Source of the DNA: Phaseolibacter flectens ATCC 12775 | GTDB lineage: Bacteria > Pseudomonadota > Gammaproteobacteria > Enterobacterales > Enterobacteriaceae | Reading direction: 5' to 3' | Length of the DNA stretch: 57,535 nt | Assembly (NCBI RefSeq): GCF_000518745.1 | Contig: NZ_JAEE01000010.1 | Coordinates: 38,527 to 96,061 of the forward strand | Shown: one piece after another, positions 19,235 to 28,087 of the stretch | How positions within the stretch are numbered: position 1 is the first letter of the stretch | Layout: each line of letters begins with the position of its first letter | The notes under the pieces: model-generated | Told to the model about the DNA's origin: nothing | Databases searched by the model: none | Seen by the model: the letters and a program-made list of their open reading frames with translations, nothing else | Translations under genes and position numbers: made by a program

Positions 19235-20152
19235 TTACTGTCTATAAGTGCGCTGGTAAGCAAACGCTTGTCGCGAATAAAAATGAACCTGAGAAAATAA
19301 GGTATTATTACGTTTCTCATCAGGCAGCTTGATCAGGATCTGGTAGTGATGACTACCAAAATTAATATAGCGGGTATTCTGTATTCTATTTTTCAGATCA
19401 GTGGGCATGTCATTGAGGGAATGCCAGCCAGATACCGGTATACGTTGCATTAACTCTTGTAACTTCTTATCTTTTAAACTCACTTTCAACACGTTAGAAA
19501 ATAAAGGCAAGTTGTACTGCTGCAACGCATTCAAGTTCAGTTTGTAAGATTGATCACTTTCACGCAGAGAGAATAACGGTAGCACACAACTAAAACGGGC
19601 CAAATAGCGATACTTTTCAGGCGTCATATCAGGTAACAGTTGCAACTGCTCGATATGACTAAACTGAGCATGATTAAGGCTCGCTTTTATCTCAGATAAT
19701 GGGGGCAGTGGGCTGAAATGGTTCCCATGTAATAACGCATCAAGCCACTGTACTGCGACAGTTTTCGTGGTATTCAATTTGAGTGTCTGGTTAGGTTTCG
19801 CCTTAGCAGCAGGCTCAATCAATAGCCAGTTGAGATTAAAACACCCTGTCATATCCTTGACCTGGTAATACACGGGCTTTCCCATTAAGACTTGTGTTCC
19901 CCCTTTCAAGAGCGGAGAAGAAAGCGGCAATTGACTGTGGTTACGGTCAAGCTCTCGACGTATTTTGTGAGTCACCAAACTTTCTGCACTCAATAAGAGC
20001 CATCGATTTTGTTCCTGCTGACGATCGCGGTGAATGGCTCGTTGGAGTAATAAGCTGTGCTGAAAGACCCCAGTTAATAATACCATGCCGACAAAAATCA
20101 CTAATAATACGACCAGCAAGGCCATTCCCTGTTGTTTATCAGCCTGTCTCAT
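19235..20152 (-). CDS. gspK: Minor pseudopilin GspK
   Basis: A 305-residue minor pseudopilin with a prepilin leader and helix, QQGMALLVVLLVIFVGMVLL, cut after Gly. A large alpha-helical insertion domain follows, as only GspK has. It caps the pseudopilus tip together with GspI and GspJ. Unlike other pseudopilins it lacks Glu at mature position 5, which is typical of K. Its start overlaps the gspJ stop (ATGA). GspH, which normally joins the tip, is not encoded here. Confidence 0.93.
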   Translation of the reverse strand: MRQADKQQGMALLVVLLVIFVGMVLLTGVFQHSLLLQRAIHRDRQQEQNRWLLLSAESLVTHKIRRELDRNHSQLPLSSPLLKGGTQVLMGKPVYYQVKDMTGCFNLNWLLIEPAAKAKPNQTLKLNTTKTVAVQWLDALLHGNHFSPLPPLSEIKASLNHAQFSHIEQLQLLPDMTPEKYRYLARFSCVLPLFSLRESDQSYKLNLNALQQYNLPLFSNVLKVSLKDKKLQELMQRIPVSGWHSLNDMPTDLKNRIQNTRYINFGSHHYQILIKLPDEKRNNTLFSQVHFYSRQAFAYQRTYRQ

Positions 20153-20703
20153 GCCTGCCCACCGAGCAAGATAAGCCGCTGATAACGATCATCGATTGAT
20201 GATTGGAGACGAATATCAATCGCCTCTGCAGGAAGAGGTTGCATCCCCGTCTGCCACTGCCACTGCCCTTGTTGATAAAATCGCAATTGCCAACGCTTTA
20301 CCCGGCAAGGTAATGCTTGCCATTCAGCTGATTGGCTGGTACGTCGATACAAGATACCCTGTTGCCGTTTCCACTGAACCGCGACCAGTTCAGCGCCCTT
20401 GGCAACACGTGACTGGCCTGCAATGGTAAAATTGACCTGCTGCACATTGTGGCCGTCCACCGGCTGACTGAATAAAAGTACATGGCCATCCGCCTGTTTA
20501 TTGATGACAATATTATTGAAATCCTCAGTCATCAACTGCACACAGCGCACGATATCGAGCGTTTTCTGTTGATGAAAGTGCAGTCGTTGGCTGTTTTTAT
20601 GTAAGCCCTGCAACATCGCCAACGCACTGATCATCACCACAGAGGCAATGGCCACCGCCACCACCACCTCTAATAGGGTGAATCCCTGTTGGTCCGCTTT
20701 CAT
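20149..20703 (-). CDS. gspJ: Minor pseudopilin GspJ
   Basis: A 184-residue minor pseudopilin. The leader MKADQQG is cut before FTLLEVVVAVAIASVVMISA, with the conserved Glu5. The C-terminal domain is beta-rich (VQWKRQQGILYRR, WQLRFYQQGQWQW), as expected for the tip subunit J. It overlaps gspI upstream and gspK downstream by 4 bases each, so the three minor pseudopilins are translationally coupled. Confidence 0.93.
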   Translation of the reverse strand: MKADQQGFTLLEVVVAVAIASVVMISALAMLQGLHKNSQRLHFHQQKTLDIVRCVQLMTEDFNNIVINKQADGHVLLFSQPVDGHNVQQVNFTIAGQSRVAKGAELVAVQWKRQQGILYRRTSQSAEWQALPCRVKRWQLRFYQQGQWQWQTGMQPLPAEAIDIRLQSSIDDRYQRLILLGGQA

Positions 20704-21065
20704 TGCGGCACCATGACCATGTTGACCAAGGGTTGAGTCGTCCCCGACTTAAATACCTTAACCTGCAATTGCTTCACCTCCGTATCCGCATCTTGATGAT
20801 AGATTAATTGCCAGTTCCAGCGCTGATTGCCCATTACGCTGCGACCTTCTACAGGTTCATCTTCGGCGGGTAAGGCTTGTAAACGCGCTTGGACTAATAC
20901 ATTATCAGCAACCCAGCTGGCGAGCTCTTTATCTCGGTTATACAGGGTCTGTCGGGTCTGTTCCGACAGATAACTCATTAATAGGCTGCCACTCATTGCT
21001 AAGATGAAAATCGCCAATAGGATCTCCAACAGAATGATCCCCTGCATATCTGGTTTCTTTTGCAT
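20700..21065 (-). CDS. gspI: Minor pseudopilin GspI
   Basis: A 121-residue minor pseudopilin, from the ATG at 21065, which is preceded by GGGAA. An upstream in-frame start would add 20 unrelated residues. The leader MQKKPDMQG is followed by IILLEILLAIFILAMSGSLL, then the I-type signature ELASWVADNVLVQARLQALP. It forms the core of the tip complex with J and K. The gap to the gspG stop is only 47 bases, so the usual gspH gene has been lost without trace between them. Confidence 0.93.
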   Translation of the reverse strand: MQKKPDMQGIILLEILLAIFILAMSGSLLMSYLSEQTRQTLYNRDKELASWVADNVLVQARLQALPAEDEPVEGRSVMGNQRWNWQLIYHQDADTEVKQLQVKVFKSGTTQPLVNMVMVPQ

Positions 21066-21112
21066 TTGGGTTTCCCAGTCAGTGATAAAAAATAGAGGAC
21101 AGCCCAATTCAT

Positions 21113-21541
21113 CTATTTTGACCAATTGCCTATATCATCTTGAGTACCCGGTTTGCCGTCTGGTCCAGAGGAGTAAATGTCTACATCTTTATGCACACCT
21201 GGGTTAGCATATTGATAATTGTTGCCCCATGGATCTTTGGGCAGACTATGGATATACCCGCCACTGATGCTGTTATCTCCCCCCTGCCCACCTTCCGTGG
21301 TTAACGCATTTAACCCTTTATCATTGGAGGGGTAGTTATTATGATCAATGTGATACATCTCCAATGCATTCTCGAGTACATTAATATCTGCCTTTGTTTT
21401 TTGTTTATTTGCGCGTTCTTTACTGCCCATAATATTGGGGATCACCAGTGTGGCCATTAACCCAATAATCACAATCACCACCATCACTTCTAATAATGTG
21501 AAACCCTGCTGATTATTCCGACTACGCCTGTTACGCATCAT
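21113..21541 (-). CDS. gspG: Major pseudopilin GspG
   Basis: A 142-residue major pseudopilin. The leader ends QQG and the mature protein begins FTLLEVMVVIVIIGLMATLV. The C-terminal signature is intact: YPSNDKGLNAL, PKDPWGNNYQYANPG, and DIYSSGPDGKPGTQDDIGNW with its calcium-binding residues. It polymerises into the piston-like pseudopilus that pushes folded cargo through the secretin. It follows gspF after 18 bases. Confidence 0.97.
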   Translation of the reverse strand: MMRNRRSRNNQQGFTLLEVMVVIVIIGLMATLVIPNIMGSKERANKQKTKADINVLENALEMYHIDHNNYPSNDKGLNALTTEGGQGGDNSISGGYIHSLPKDPWGNNYQYANPGVHKDVDIYSSGPDGKPGTQDDIGNWSK

Positions 21542-21559
21542 TTATCCTCTTAATTTTTA

Positions 21560-22762
21560 TTAAACCATGGTGTTCAATTGCATGATCGGCTGAAGAATGG
21601 ACATCACAATAAAAAACACCATTCCCGCGGTGACAATCAGTAAAAGATGTTCACTGATCGTCAACGTCAAACTCATTCGGCTACTCAAACTTTCTTCCTG
21701 AATATCCGCGGCATATTTTAACATGTGTTCCAGACGACCACTCTGCTCACCCGACCCAATCATATGCTTTACCATACCAGAGAAAATAAAAGTCTGGCTT
21801 ATCGCCTCGCTCAGTGATTTACCGCCATTGACCTGTTTACTCGCTTCAGCCAGTTGATAGCGGGCAAATTCATTGCCTAGAACATTAGCGGCAATACTCA
21901 TTGACTCCAATAATGGCACTGAACTGCCGATCAGGATCTCCATCGTTCGGACGTAACGCGCACTATTCAGGTCGCGAACGAGCTGACCGATGATAGGTAG
22001 AATCAGTAATTTTTGATGGAGCCACAATAAACGACTGGGATTTTTAAACAACTGCCGTGCAACAATCAACGAGGTTAACAACAGAATAAGAAAAATGAGC
22101 CCATATTGATTGAGCATATCGCTTATCCATAAGAGCGCGCGCGTCGAGACAGGTAAATGGGTATGCATTTGCTGTAGTTGGCTGACAACCTGGGGCACCA
22201 CCGAGGTCAGTAATACCGCCACCACAACCAAACTGACGACAGCCAATAAAATGGGATACAATAATGCCTGCATCAACTTATTTTTGGTTTTCTGTCGCTG
22301 TTCAATATAATCAGCCAATCGGATTAACACGACATCCAGGTAACCCGTTGCTTCTCCAGCAGACACCATTGCGCAATAGAGGCGATTAAAGGTTTGTGGC
22401 ATGGATTGAAGCGCTTGTGCGAAGCTAAAGCCCTGTAACAACTGATCCCTTAATTGACCAATCAAGCTTCTTACCACCGTTTTTTCTGCCTGTTCTTCCA
22501 ATGCCGCTAGAGCTTCATTCAGCGGGATACTGGCAGCGAGTAGCGAAGATAACTGCCGAGTAAACAGAGATAAATCCGCAGTGGACAGTTTTTTTGGGGT
22601 TGAAAAAGAAAGGAAACGCTTTCCGATATCAGGTTTACAACTCAATAAAATTAATTGCTTAGACGCAAGCTGCGTTTTTAATTCAGCCTCTGATTGCACC
22701 TCAGCACTTCCGCTGACTTCATTGCCGCGTTCATCAACAGCAATGTAGCGATAATTACTCAT
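21560..22762 (-). CDS. gspF: T2SS inner-membrane protein GspF
   Basis: About 400 residues with two related cytoplasmic domains (the first ending near residue 165) and three membrane helices. Typical motifs are LSLFTRQLSSLLAASIPLNEAL, GFSFAQALQSMPQTFNRLYCAMVSAGEATG, and GMVKHMIGSGEQSGRLEHML. GspF is the polytopic platform core that couples GspE to pseudopilus assembly. I place the start at ATG 22762 (MSNYRYIAVDERG), which overlaps the gspE stop by 8 bases. An upstream GTG would add only five unconserved residues. Confidence 0.96.
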   Translation of the reverse strand: MSNYRYIAVDERGNEVSGSAEVQSEAELKTQLASKQLILLSCKPDIGKRFLSFSTPKKLSTADLSLFTRQLSSLLAASIPLNEALAALEEQAEKTVVRSLIGQLRDQLLQGFSFAQALQSMPQTFNRLYCAMVSAGEATGYLDVVLIRLADYIEQRQKTKNKLMQALLYPILLAVVSLVVVAVLLTSVVPQVVSQLQQMHTHLPVSTRALLWISDMLNQYGLIFLILLLTSLIVARQLFKNPSRLLWLHQKLLILPIIGQLVRDLNSARYVRTMEILIGSSVPLLESMSIAANVLGNEFARYQLAEASKQVNGGKSLSEAISQTFIFSGMVKHMIGSGEQSGRLEHMLKYAADIQEESLSSRMSLTLTISEHLLLIVTAGMVFFIVMSILQPIMQLNTMV

Positions 22763-24233
22763 GCTCGCCACCTTCACCGGTCGCTCGGATCACCTCTTCA
22801 ATCGAGGTGATCCCCTTGAGTACCTTATCCAATCCATCTCGACGTAAACTCTGATTTCGTCCAAGTAAATCAAGCAGTTCACCTTCACTTTTTTGTTGAT
22901 GAATGCCACTACGTAATGCCTCATTCACTGTTAATAACTCTTGGATCACGGTACGGCCATGATAACCGGTATGAAAGCAGTGTTCACATCCCTGGGCTTG
23001 ATAAACGACCCAGTCAGGCTGCCAATCGAGACCTAAGCTGGCACAATCCTGTCGACTCAGTGCAATCGGCTTGCGGCAGTGCTGACATAAACGTCTAACC
23101 AACCGCTGTGCCAGTACCGCATTCAGTGCACTCGCCAGTAAAAAAGGTTCAACGCCCATATCTTGCAGGCGGGTTAATGCCCCAACGGCAGTATTAGTAT
23201 GCAACGTCGATAACACCAAATGCCCCGTCATTGAGGCTTGAACGGCAATTTGTGCCGTTTCCCGATCACGAATCTCCCCAATCAGGATCACATCGGGATC
23301 CTGACGCAATATGGCCCTTAAGCCACTGGCAAAGGTCATCTCCACTTTGGGATTCACCTGCGTTTGTGAGATATCAGCAATGTCATATTCGACCGGATCT
23401 TCTATGGTCATAATATTCAGTCGCTCATGATCAAGCTCGTTTATCATCGCATATAACGTGGAACTTTTACCAGAACCCGTCGGTCCAGTGACTAAAATGA
23501 TCCCATTAGGTTTACTGACTAAATGGCAAATTTGTTTCCGGAGCGAGGCTGACATCCCCAGACGTTGGAGTTCCAATCGTACAGCATCTTTATCCAGCAA
23601 ACGCAGAACAATGCGCTCACCATGACTCGAAGGTAACACGGAGACCCTCACATCAATCGCCCGATCTAACAAACGCAAACTGATGCGCCCATCTTGAGGT
23701 TTGCGTTTTTCTGCAATATCCAGTCGAGCCATAATCTTCAGTCTTGAGACCAAAACGGCAGATAAACGGCGATCGGGCTCTAAGCGCTTATGTAACACCC
23801 CATCTAAGCGAAAACGAATCAGAACTCGTTGCTCAAACGTTTCAATATGAATATCTGAAGCGAGTTCTTTTAATGCTTGAGTGAGGATCGAGTTAATCAG
23901 TTTAACAATTGGAGGGTTATTTTCATCTTTCATTAACTCTTCATGACCGGGTAAGACTTCGGCTAACTGATACATATCCAGATCATCACTGAGGCCCGCC
24001 ATCACTTGACTGGCTTCGTGTTCACTCTGATGCAGCAGTAACACTAACTTTTCCGTAAACTGCGGTTCAGACAACTCCGTTAACGGCGTATTCGCCCCAC
24101 AAACCCGTAAAGCACTCATCAATGGCTGGGGCTGTACATCCGGCCGATGATACAAATGATACTGCTGCTGATGCTGCTCGATAATGATCCCATAGCGTTT
24201 TGACCATACCGGCGTGAATAACAGTTTACTCAT
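22755..24233 (-). CDS. gspE: T2SS ATPase GspE
   Basis: A 492-residue cytoplasmic ATPase of the secretion superfamily that powers pseudopilus assembly. All motors are present: Walker A GPTGSGKSS (250-258), an Asp box around 280, Walker B ILIGEIRD (316-323), a His box in TGHLVLSTLHTN (336-347), and a zinc tetracysteine made of C383, C386, C416 and C419. The N-terminal 90 residues form the GspL-binding domain. The ATG overlaps the gspD stop by 4 bases. There is no sign of decay. Confidence 0.97.
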   Translation of the reverse strand: MSKLLFTPVWSKRYGIIIEQHQQQYHLYHRPDVQPQPLMSALRVCGANTPLTELSEPQFTEKLVLLLHQSEHEASQVMAGLSDDLDMYQLAEVLPGHEELMKDENNPPIVKLINSILTQALKELASDIHIETFEQRVLIRFRLDGVLHKRLEPDRRLSAVLVSRLKIMARLDIAEKRKPQDGRISLRLLDRAIDVRVSVLPSSHGERIVLRLLDKDAVRLELQRLGMSASLRKQICHLVSKPNGIILVTGPTGSGKSSTLYAMINELDHERLNIMTIEDPVEYDIADISQTQVNPKVEMTFASGLRAILRQDPDVILIGEIRDRETAQIAVQASMTGHLVLSTLHTNTAVGALTRLQDMGVEPFLLASALNAVLAQRLVRRLCQHCRKPIALSRQDCASLGLDWQPDWVVYQAQGCEHCFHTGYHGRTVIQELLTVNEALRSGIHQQKSEGELLDLLGRNQSLRRDGLDKVLKGITSIEEVIRATGEGGEHE

Positions 24234-26335
24234 CGAGCAATTTCCCGTGTAAATTGCTGGATATCATTGAGTATCTGATCAGTCCCGCCACGCGGTGTCT
24301 GTGTCGCTTGCTCAGCTTGATCGCTGGAAGGACGATAACGTTGATTCGCACCCGGTAAATGAGGGACTTGGCCCACTGATTCATTAACGCGATCAAAGCG
24401 ACTGTCCGTGATGATTTGTGGTCTGATGAATAACATCAAGTTACGTTTATCAACACTGTGCGAACGATAACGAAACAGATTACCTATGAGCGGGATATCA
24501 CCCAAGATCGGGACCTTATTGACTGTCTCTTTTCTTTCATCATCAAGTAACCCACCAATTACCACCGTTTCACCATCCTGCACTTGAACGACATTGTTCA
24601 CGGTTCTTATATTGAAAATTGCCCCCAGATTACTGTTGGTCTGATTATTATCCGATAAACTGGAAATTTCCTGAGCGATCTTCAACAATACCGTGCCACT
24701 CTGGTTAATACGCGGCAGAATACTGAATTTCATACCGATCGTTCTACGCTGTACCGTATTAAAGATATTGTCACTGTTCGTCGTTTGTGATCCTGTCAGG
24801 ATAGGCACGTCCTGTCCGACGTTGAATTCCGCCCTATTATTATCGAGGGTAACTACACTCGGCGTCGCCAGGATATTATTATTCCTGTTACTTTCCAGCG
24901 CATTAAATAATGTGCCCCAGTTACCATGATAAAACCCAGCCACTAACCCTTCCGTTCCCTTCAAAGCATTAGCCACCGGATCGGCCTGACCAAATCCATT
25001 CGCAACATTAATCGCACTATAATTGCTGCCGCCGTAATTTTTATTTCCCCAAGAAATACCAAGGTTAAGGCCCTCTGCTTTCTGTACTTCCACGACAATC
25101 GCTTCAACCAGCACCTGCTGATGACGCACATCCAGCTGGTCAACAATGGAGGCGACTTGTTGCATGGCGGCCGGCGGAGCAGAGACCACTAAAGCATTAT
25201 TACTCCGATCGGCATGCACTCTGATTTGTTTTATCAGTGCGTCTCCCTCCATCAGTGAAGACGAGTCGCTTTGACTATCCTCACCATTGGTCAGATCCGA
25301 GCCACCGCCCTGTCCTGACATATCGCCACTTTGAGAAGGATCGAGACTGTTCTGCACCTGCTGATTTAGCATAGCTTCGGAAGATCCGGTACCACCGAAT
25401 CCACTCGGTACTCGTGGGACTGAAGGCTCGCTGCTGCCTTGCTGACTCCCTGATAATAGGCGGGCCGTTTGTACCGCATCCGCATATTTAAGGAAAAAGA
25501 CTCGAGACTGCTGATTCGGCACATCCATTTGCTTAATCAATTCAGCTATCTGCCGACGCACCGCTAGTCCACCTTTAACCACAATCGTTCGAGTGGCGTC
25601 GTTACCTGAAATGAGCGGTGCATCTTTATCTTCGGGATTCACATTTTTAAATGTGCCTTGTAAAGACCGAGCAATATCAGACGCTTTCGCCTGTGACACC
25701 ATAAAGATAGCCGGTCTATTTTCACCTCTGGCATTGTCCACGTCTCTGACGGTTTTTGCCAAACGATCCACCACATCTTCCCGACCTGTCAGTACAAATA
25801 AATTGCCTGGTGCGTAATAACGCAGCCGAACTGCACTGTCATCAGCCATTTTATTGAGGATAGGTTCCAATTCTCCGCCAGAAAGGTTATTCATCCGGGC
25901 AAGCCGCACGACAATATTTTTCTCCTTACCCTTGTTTGCCTCGGTTAACGCTGCTCGAAGCGATTGGGCTTGTGGCACAATATTTAACGTATGGTTATCC
26001 AATCTGATCACACTGTAACCATACACTTCCATTACGTTTAAGAAGAATGAGAGGTATTGTTCTTTGTCTAACTGGTCAAAACTCCGAACTGATACTGTGC
26101 CAGTAATCGAGGGATCGATAATGATATTTTTCTGTAAGATCTTCGCAGCCGTTGCCACAAACTCTTTAATATCAGTTTCATGGAAAGTGGCTGAATAGGT
26201 ATTTTTCGTCTCGGTTTCATTGGCTGTATTATTCTGATCTTCACCGATAGGCTGCGATATCGAGGTGATACCAGCAATACTGTAATTGAGATGAAAAAAA
26301 CCGATTAACAGTGCTAATTTTAACGTTTGTTTCAT
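24230..26335 (-). CDS. gspD: T2SS outer-membrane secretin GspD
   Basis: A 701-residue secretin precursor. After a signal sequence (about 1-22) come the N0 domain, three N1-N3 repeats (with a Gly/Ser/Gln-rich loop around 320-380 in N3), and the secretin core with VEAIVVEVQKAEGLNLGISW and VPILGDIPLIGNLFRYRS. The C-terminal tail (DQILNDIQQFTREIAR) resembles the S-domain that binds a pilotin. This agrees with a gspS-like gene a few kilobases upstream in the same orientation. It forms the 15-fold outer-membrane gate. Confidence 0.97.
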   Translation of the reverse strand: MKQTLKLALLIGFFHLNYSIAGITSISQPIGEDQNNTANETETKNTYSATFHETDIKEFVATAAKILQKNIIIDPSITGTVSVRSFDQLDKEQYLSFFLNVMEVYGYSVIRLDNHTLNIVPQAQSLRAALTEANKGKEKNIVVRLARMNNLSGGELEPILNKMADDSAVRLRYYAPGNLFVLTGREDVVDRLAKTVRDVDNARGENRPAIFMVSQAKASDIARSLQGTFKNVNPEDKDAPLISGNDATRTIVVKGGLAVRRQIAELIKQMDVPNQQSRVFFLKYADAVQTARLLSGSQQGSSEPSVPRVPSGFGGTGSSEAMLNQQVQNSLDPSQSGDMSGQGGGSDLTNGEDSQSDSSSLMEGDALIKQIRVHADRSNNALVVSAPPAAMQQVASIVDQLDVRHQQVLVEAIVVEVQKAEGLNLGISWGNKNYGGSNYSAINVANGFGQADPVANALKGTEGLVAGFYHGNWGTLFNALESNRNNNILATPSVVTLDNNRAEFNVGQDVPILTGSQTTNSDNIFNTVQRRTIGMKFSILPRINQSGTVLLKIAQEISSLSDNNQTNSNLGAIFNIRTVNNVVQVQDGETVVIGGLLDDERKETVNKVPILGDIPLIGNLFRYRSHSVDKRNLMLFIRPQIITDSRFDRVNESVGQVPHLPGANQRYRPSSDQAEQATQTPRGGTDQILNDIQQFTREIAR

Positions 26336-26359
26336 TATTTCCGTGTCCTTGCCTACCGA

Positions 26360-26860
26360 CTAATTTTGTAAAGTAATGGATCGGTAATACCCGTTAAGAT
26401 CGACAATCACTTTGTCTGGTGTAATTAGAAGAATTTTTTCATTACTGACTTGAATAGTTTGGCCTTCAGTGTAAGTCTGCTGGCCTTCACTGGTTCTTAA
26501 CGTCATGATCGACTCAGCACGCCTGCTACTGTAAACAATACCTGTAAGCTGTTCATCGGATTCTATTGGTGGTGCATTGTCAATAACATACTGAGATAGT
26601 GGCTGCCCTTTAATCAGAAAGCTATCGTTTTTATCTGATTCGACAGGGGCACTGGCACCAAAAAGGTTCAGTTGTAGGAGGTGCTGTTGTTGGGCGGATG
26701 AATACCAAACATGACTCTGATAAAAAAGGGGGGGAGAATAATCCGTAGACGGCGTTTGAGAATGAGACGTAAGAAAAACCATCATGACGACAAAAGCAAG
26801 GATAAGAAACAACAGGGATTGCCGCTTATTCTGAGTGACGAGCTTAGCGATTCTTTTCAT
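26360..26860 (-). CDS. gspC: T2SS protein GspC, short form without PDZ domain
   Basis: A 166-residue inner-membrane protein: a cytoplasmic start, one membrane helix (about 17-34), then the periplasmic homology region (residues about 60-160, LLQLNLFGAS to VIVDLNGYYRSITLQN). That region binds the secretin N0 domain. Enterobacterial GspC/OutC usually has about 270 residues and a C-terminal PDZ domain involved in cargo choice. Here the gene stops after the homology region, and gspD begins 24 bases later, so no PDZ remnant exists. A PDZ-less or coiled-coil GspC is known in some T2SS, so this version may work. An upstream hairpin (26873-26911) may affect its expression. Confidence 0.9.
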   Translation of the reverse strand: MKRIAKLVTQNKRQSLLFLILAFVVMMVFLTSHSQTPSTDYSPPLFYQSHVWYSSAQQQHLLQLNLFGASAPVESDKNDSFLIKGQPLSQYVIDNAPPIESDEQLTGIVYSSRRAESIMTLRTSEGQQTYTEGQTIQVSNEKILLITPDKVIVDLNGYYRSITLQN

Positions 26861-26872
26861 ATCCGGTGATAA

Positions 26873-26911
26873 CTATCCCTCCTGTGAGTGCAACTAATAA
26901 AGGAGGGATAG
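26873..26911 (-). promoter_or_regulatory. Strong hairpin between GH5 cellulase and gspC
   Basis: CTATCCCTCCT (26873-26883) and AGGAGGGATAG (26901-26911) are perfect 11-base inverted arms with a 17-base loop. It lies in the 79-base gap between the cellulase stop and the gspC start. In the minus-strand RNA the second arm contains AGGAGGG, 16 bases from the gspC ATG. No T run follows. It may attenuate transcription from the cellulase gene into gspC or mask a ribosome-binding sequence. Confidence 0.65.
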
Positions 26912-26939
26912 GGCTCTTTATCAATTCACTTATTAAATA

Positions 26940-27890
26940 TTAAGGTTTATTGGGCCATGTGCTCACATTTTTAAAGGCAACTTGCCCTGATGGTGTCAAT
27001 GTGTAACTACCTGGGTTGAAAGTCGATGCCCCTTCAGGTTTATCATTATAAGACCAGTTGCAGTTACTGATATTATTTTCTTTCATAAAATTAATCCAGT
27101 TCTCAGTTTCAGCTTGATTAACATTACCACCACCGCTAGCTTCCACCGCGCCCCATTCTGTCACAAACAGAGGGATACCATTTTTAAGTGCAGTTCTGGC
27201 TTTATTTCTTAAATCTTCACCGTGAGTCGCAGCATAAAAATGTAAGGTGTAGGCGATATTTTTTCCATTAAGGGGATCTCTGGAAGCCTCATCAACATTT
27301 TGCGACCAAGATGGTGTACCAACCACAATCAAATTATTCGGCGCGTATTTTCTGATCTCCGCAATCACATTAGTTGCATAAGGTTTAATCACACCACTCC
27401 ATGATACCCCTAACGGTTCATTATAAATTTCAAAGATAACATTAGGATATTTCCCATACTTTATTGCCATCGCTTTGAAAAACTCAATCGCCTGACTTTG
27501 ATAATTTTCTGCATGACTGGAGTGAAAATCAATAATGGCATACATATTATTATAAATAGCCGCATTGACAACGGTTTCAACACGTTTTCTATTACCCTCA
27601 GGGTCTTGCAGGTAACCACCACCATCTTCAACCCCCATTGCCGCTCTAACAATGCCGGCATGCCAATGTTTTTTTAGTGAGAATACCGTTTTATTGGTAT
27701 AAAACTTCTCACCACCCCAGCCATCGTTTGTCCAGAATAAACTATTACCGGCAAAGCTAGAAACATGATCACCGGCAAAAATCTGATTACCATGAACAGA
27801 CAAGGGTTGAACGGCGGCCATTGATGAACCAGTGAATGCAGTAACCATTGCAGCCAACAAATAGCCTTTTTTCATTATCTTCTTTTGCAT
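26940..27890 (-). CDS. Endoglucanase, glycoside hydrolase family 5
   Basis: A 316-residue secreted cellulase closely resembling the catalytic domain of Dickeya CelZ/Cel5. It hydrolyses internal beta-1,4 bonds of cellulose with retention. Key segments are the N-terminal FAGNSLFW.N.GWGGEKFYT, VRAAMGVEDGGGYLQDP, the acid/base Glu in EIYNEP (E158), WSQNVDEASRDP, TLHFYAATHGE, and the nucleophile in FVTEWG (E245). A signal sequence (about 1-26) ends near SMAA. I use ATG 27890 (AGGAG, 8 bases upstream) rather than a TTG at 27911. The protein ends after the catalytic domain, with no C-terminal carbohydrate-binding module. It lies immediately upstream of gspC and is a likely T2SS cargo. Confidence 0.95.
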   Translation of the reverse strand: MQKKIMKKGYLLAAMVTAFTGSSMAAVQPLSVHGNQIFAGDHVSSFAGNSLFWTNDGWGGEKFYTNKTVFSLKKHWHAGIVRAAMGVEDGGGYLQDPEGNRKRVETVVNAAIYNNMYAIIDFHSSHAENYQSQAIEFFKAMAIKYGKYPNVIFEIYNEPLGVSWSGVIKPYATNVIAEIRKYAPNNLIVVGTPSWSQNVDEASRDPLNGKNIAYTLHFYAATHGEDLRNKARTALKNGIPLFVTEWGAVEASGGGNVNQAETENWINFMKENNISNCNWSYNDKPEGASTFNPGSYTLTPSGQVAFKNVSTWPNKP

Positions 27891-27995
27891 AATAAGAATC
27901 TCCTGATACAACCCTAATTAGTTAAATTATTTCAGTAAGGTATAGCTCAATAATTATTATTATTTCATTCCCTTATCCAACCAAATGACCTAATC

Positions 27996-28011
27996 GGAAA
28001 AATATTTTTCC
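27996..28011. repeat. 16-base AT-rich palindrome upstream of the GH5 gene
   Basis: GGAAAAATATTTTTCC is a perfect dyad 106 bases upstream of the cellulase start. It could be a regulator site for the cellulase promoter. Function is unknown. Confidence 0.35.
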
Positions 28012-28087
28012 ATCATGCTGTGTGAGTATGTAGATATCCCTCGTGCTGACACAATGGTCTAAAAATTAAAATCATTGATAATAGCGA

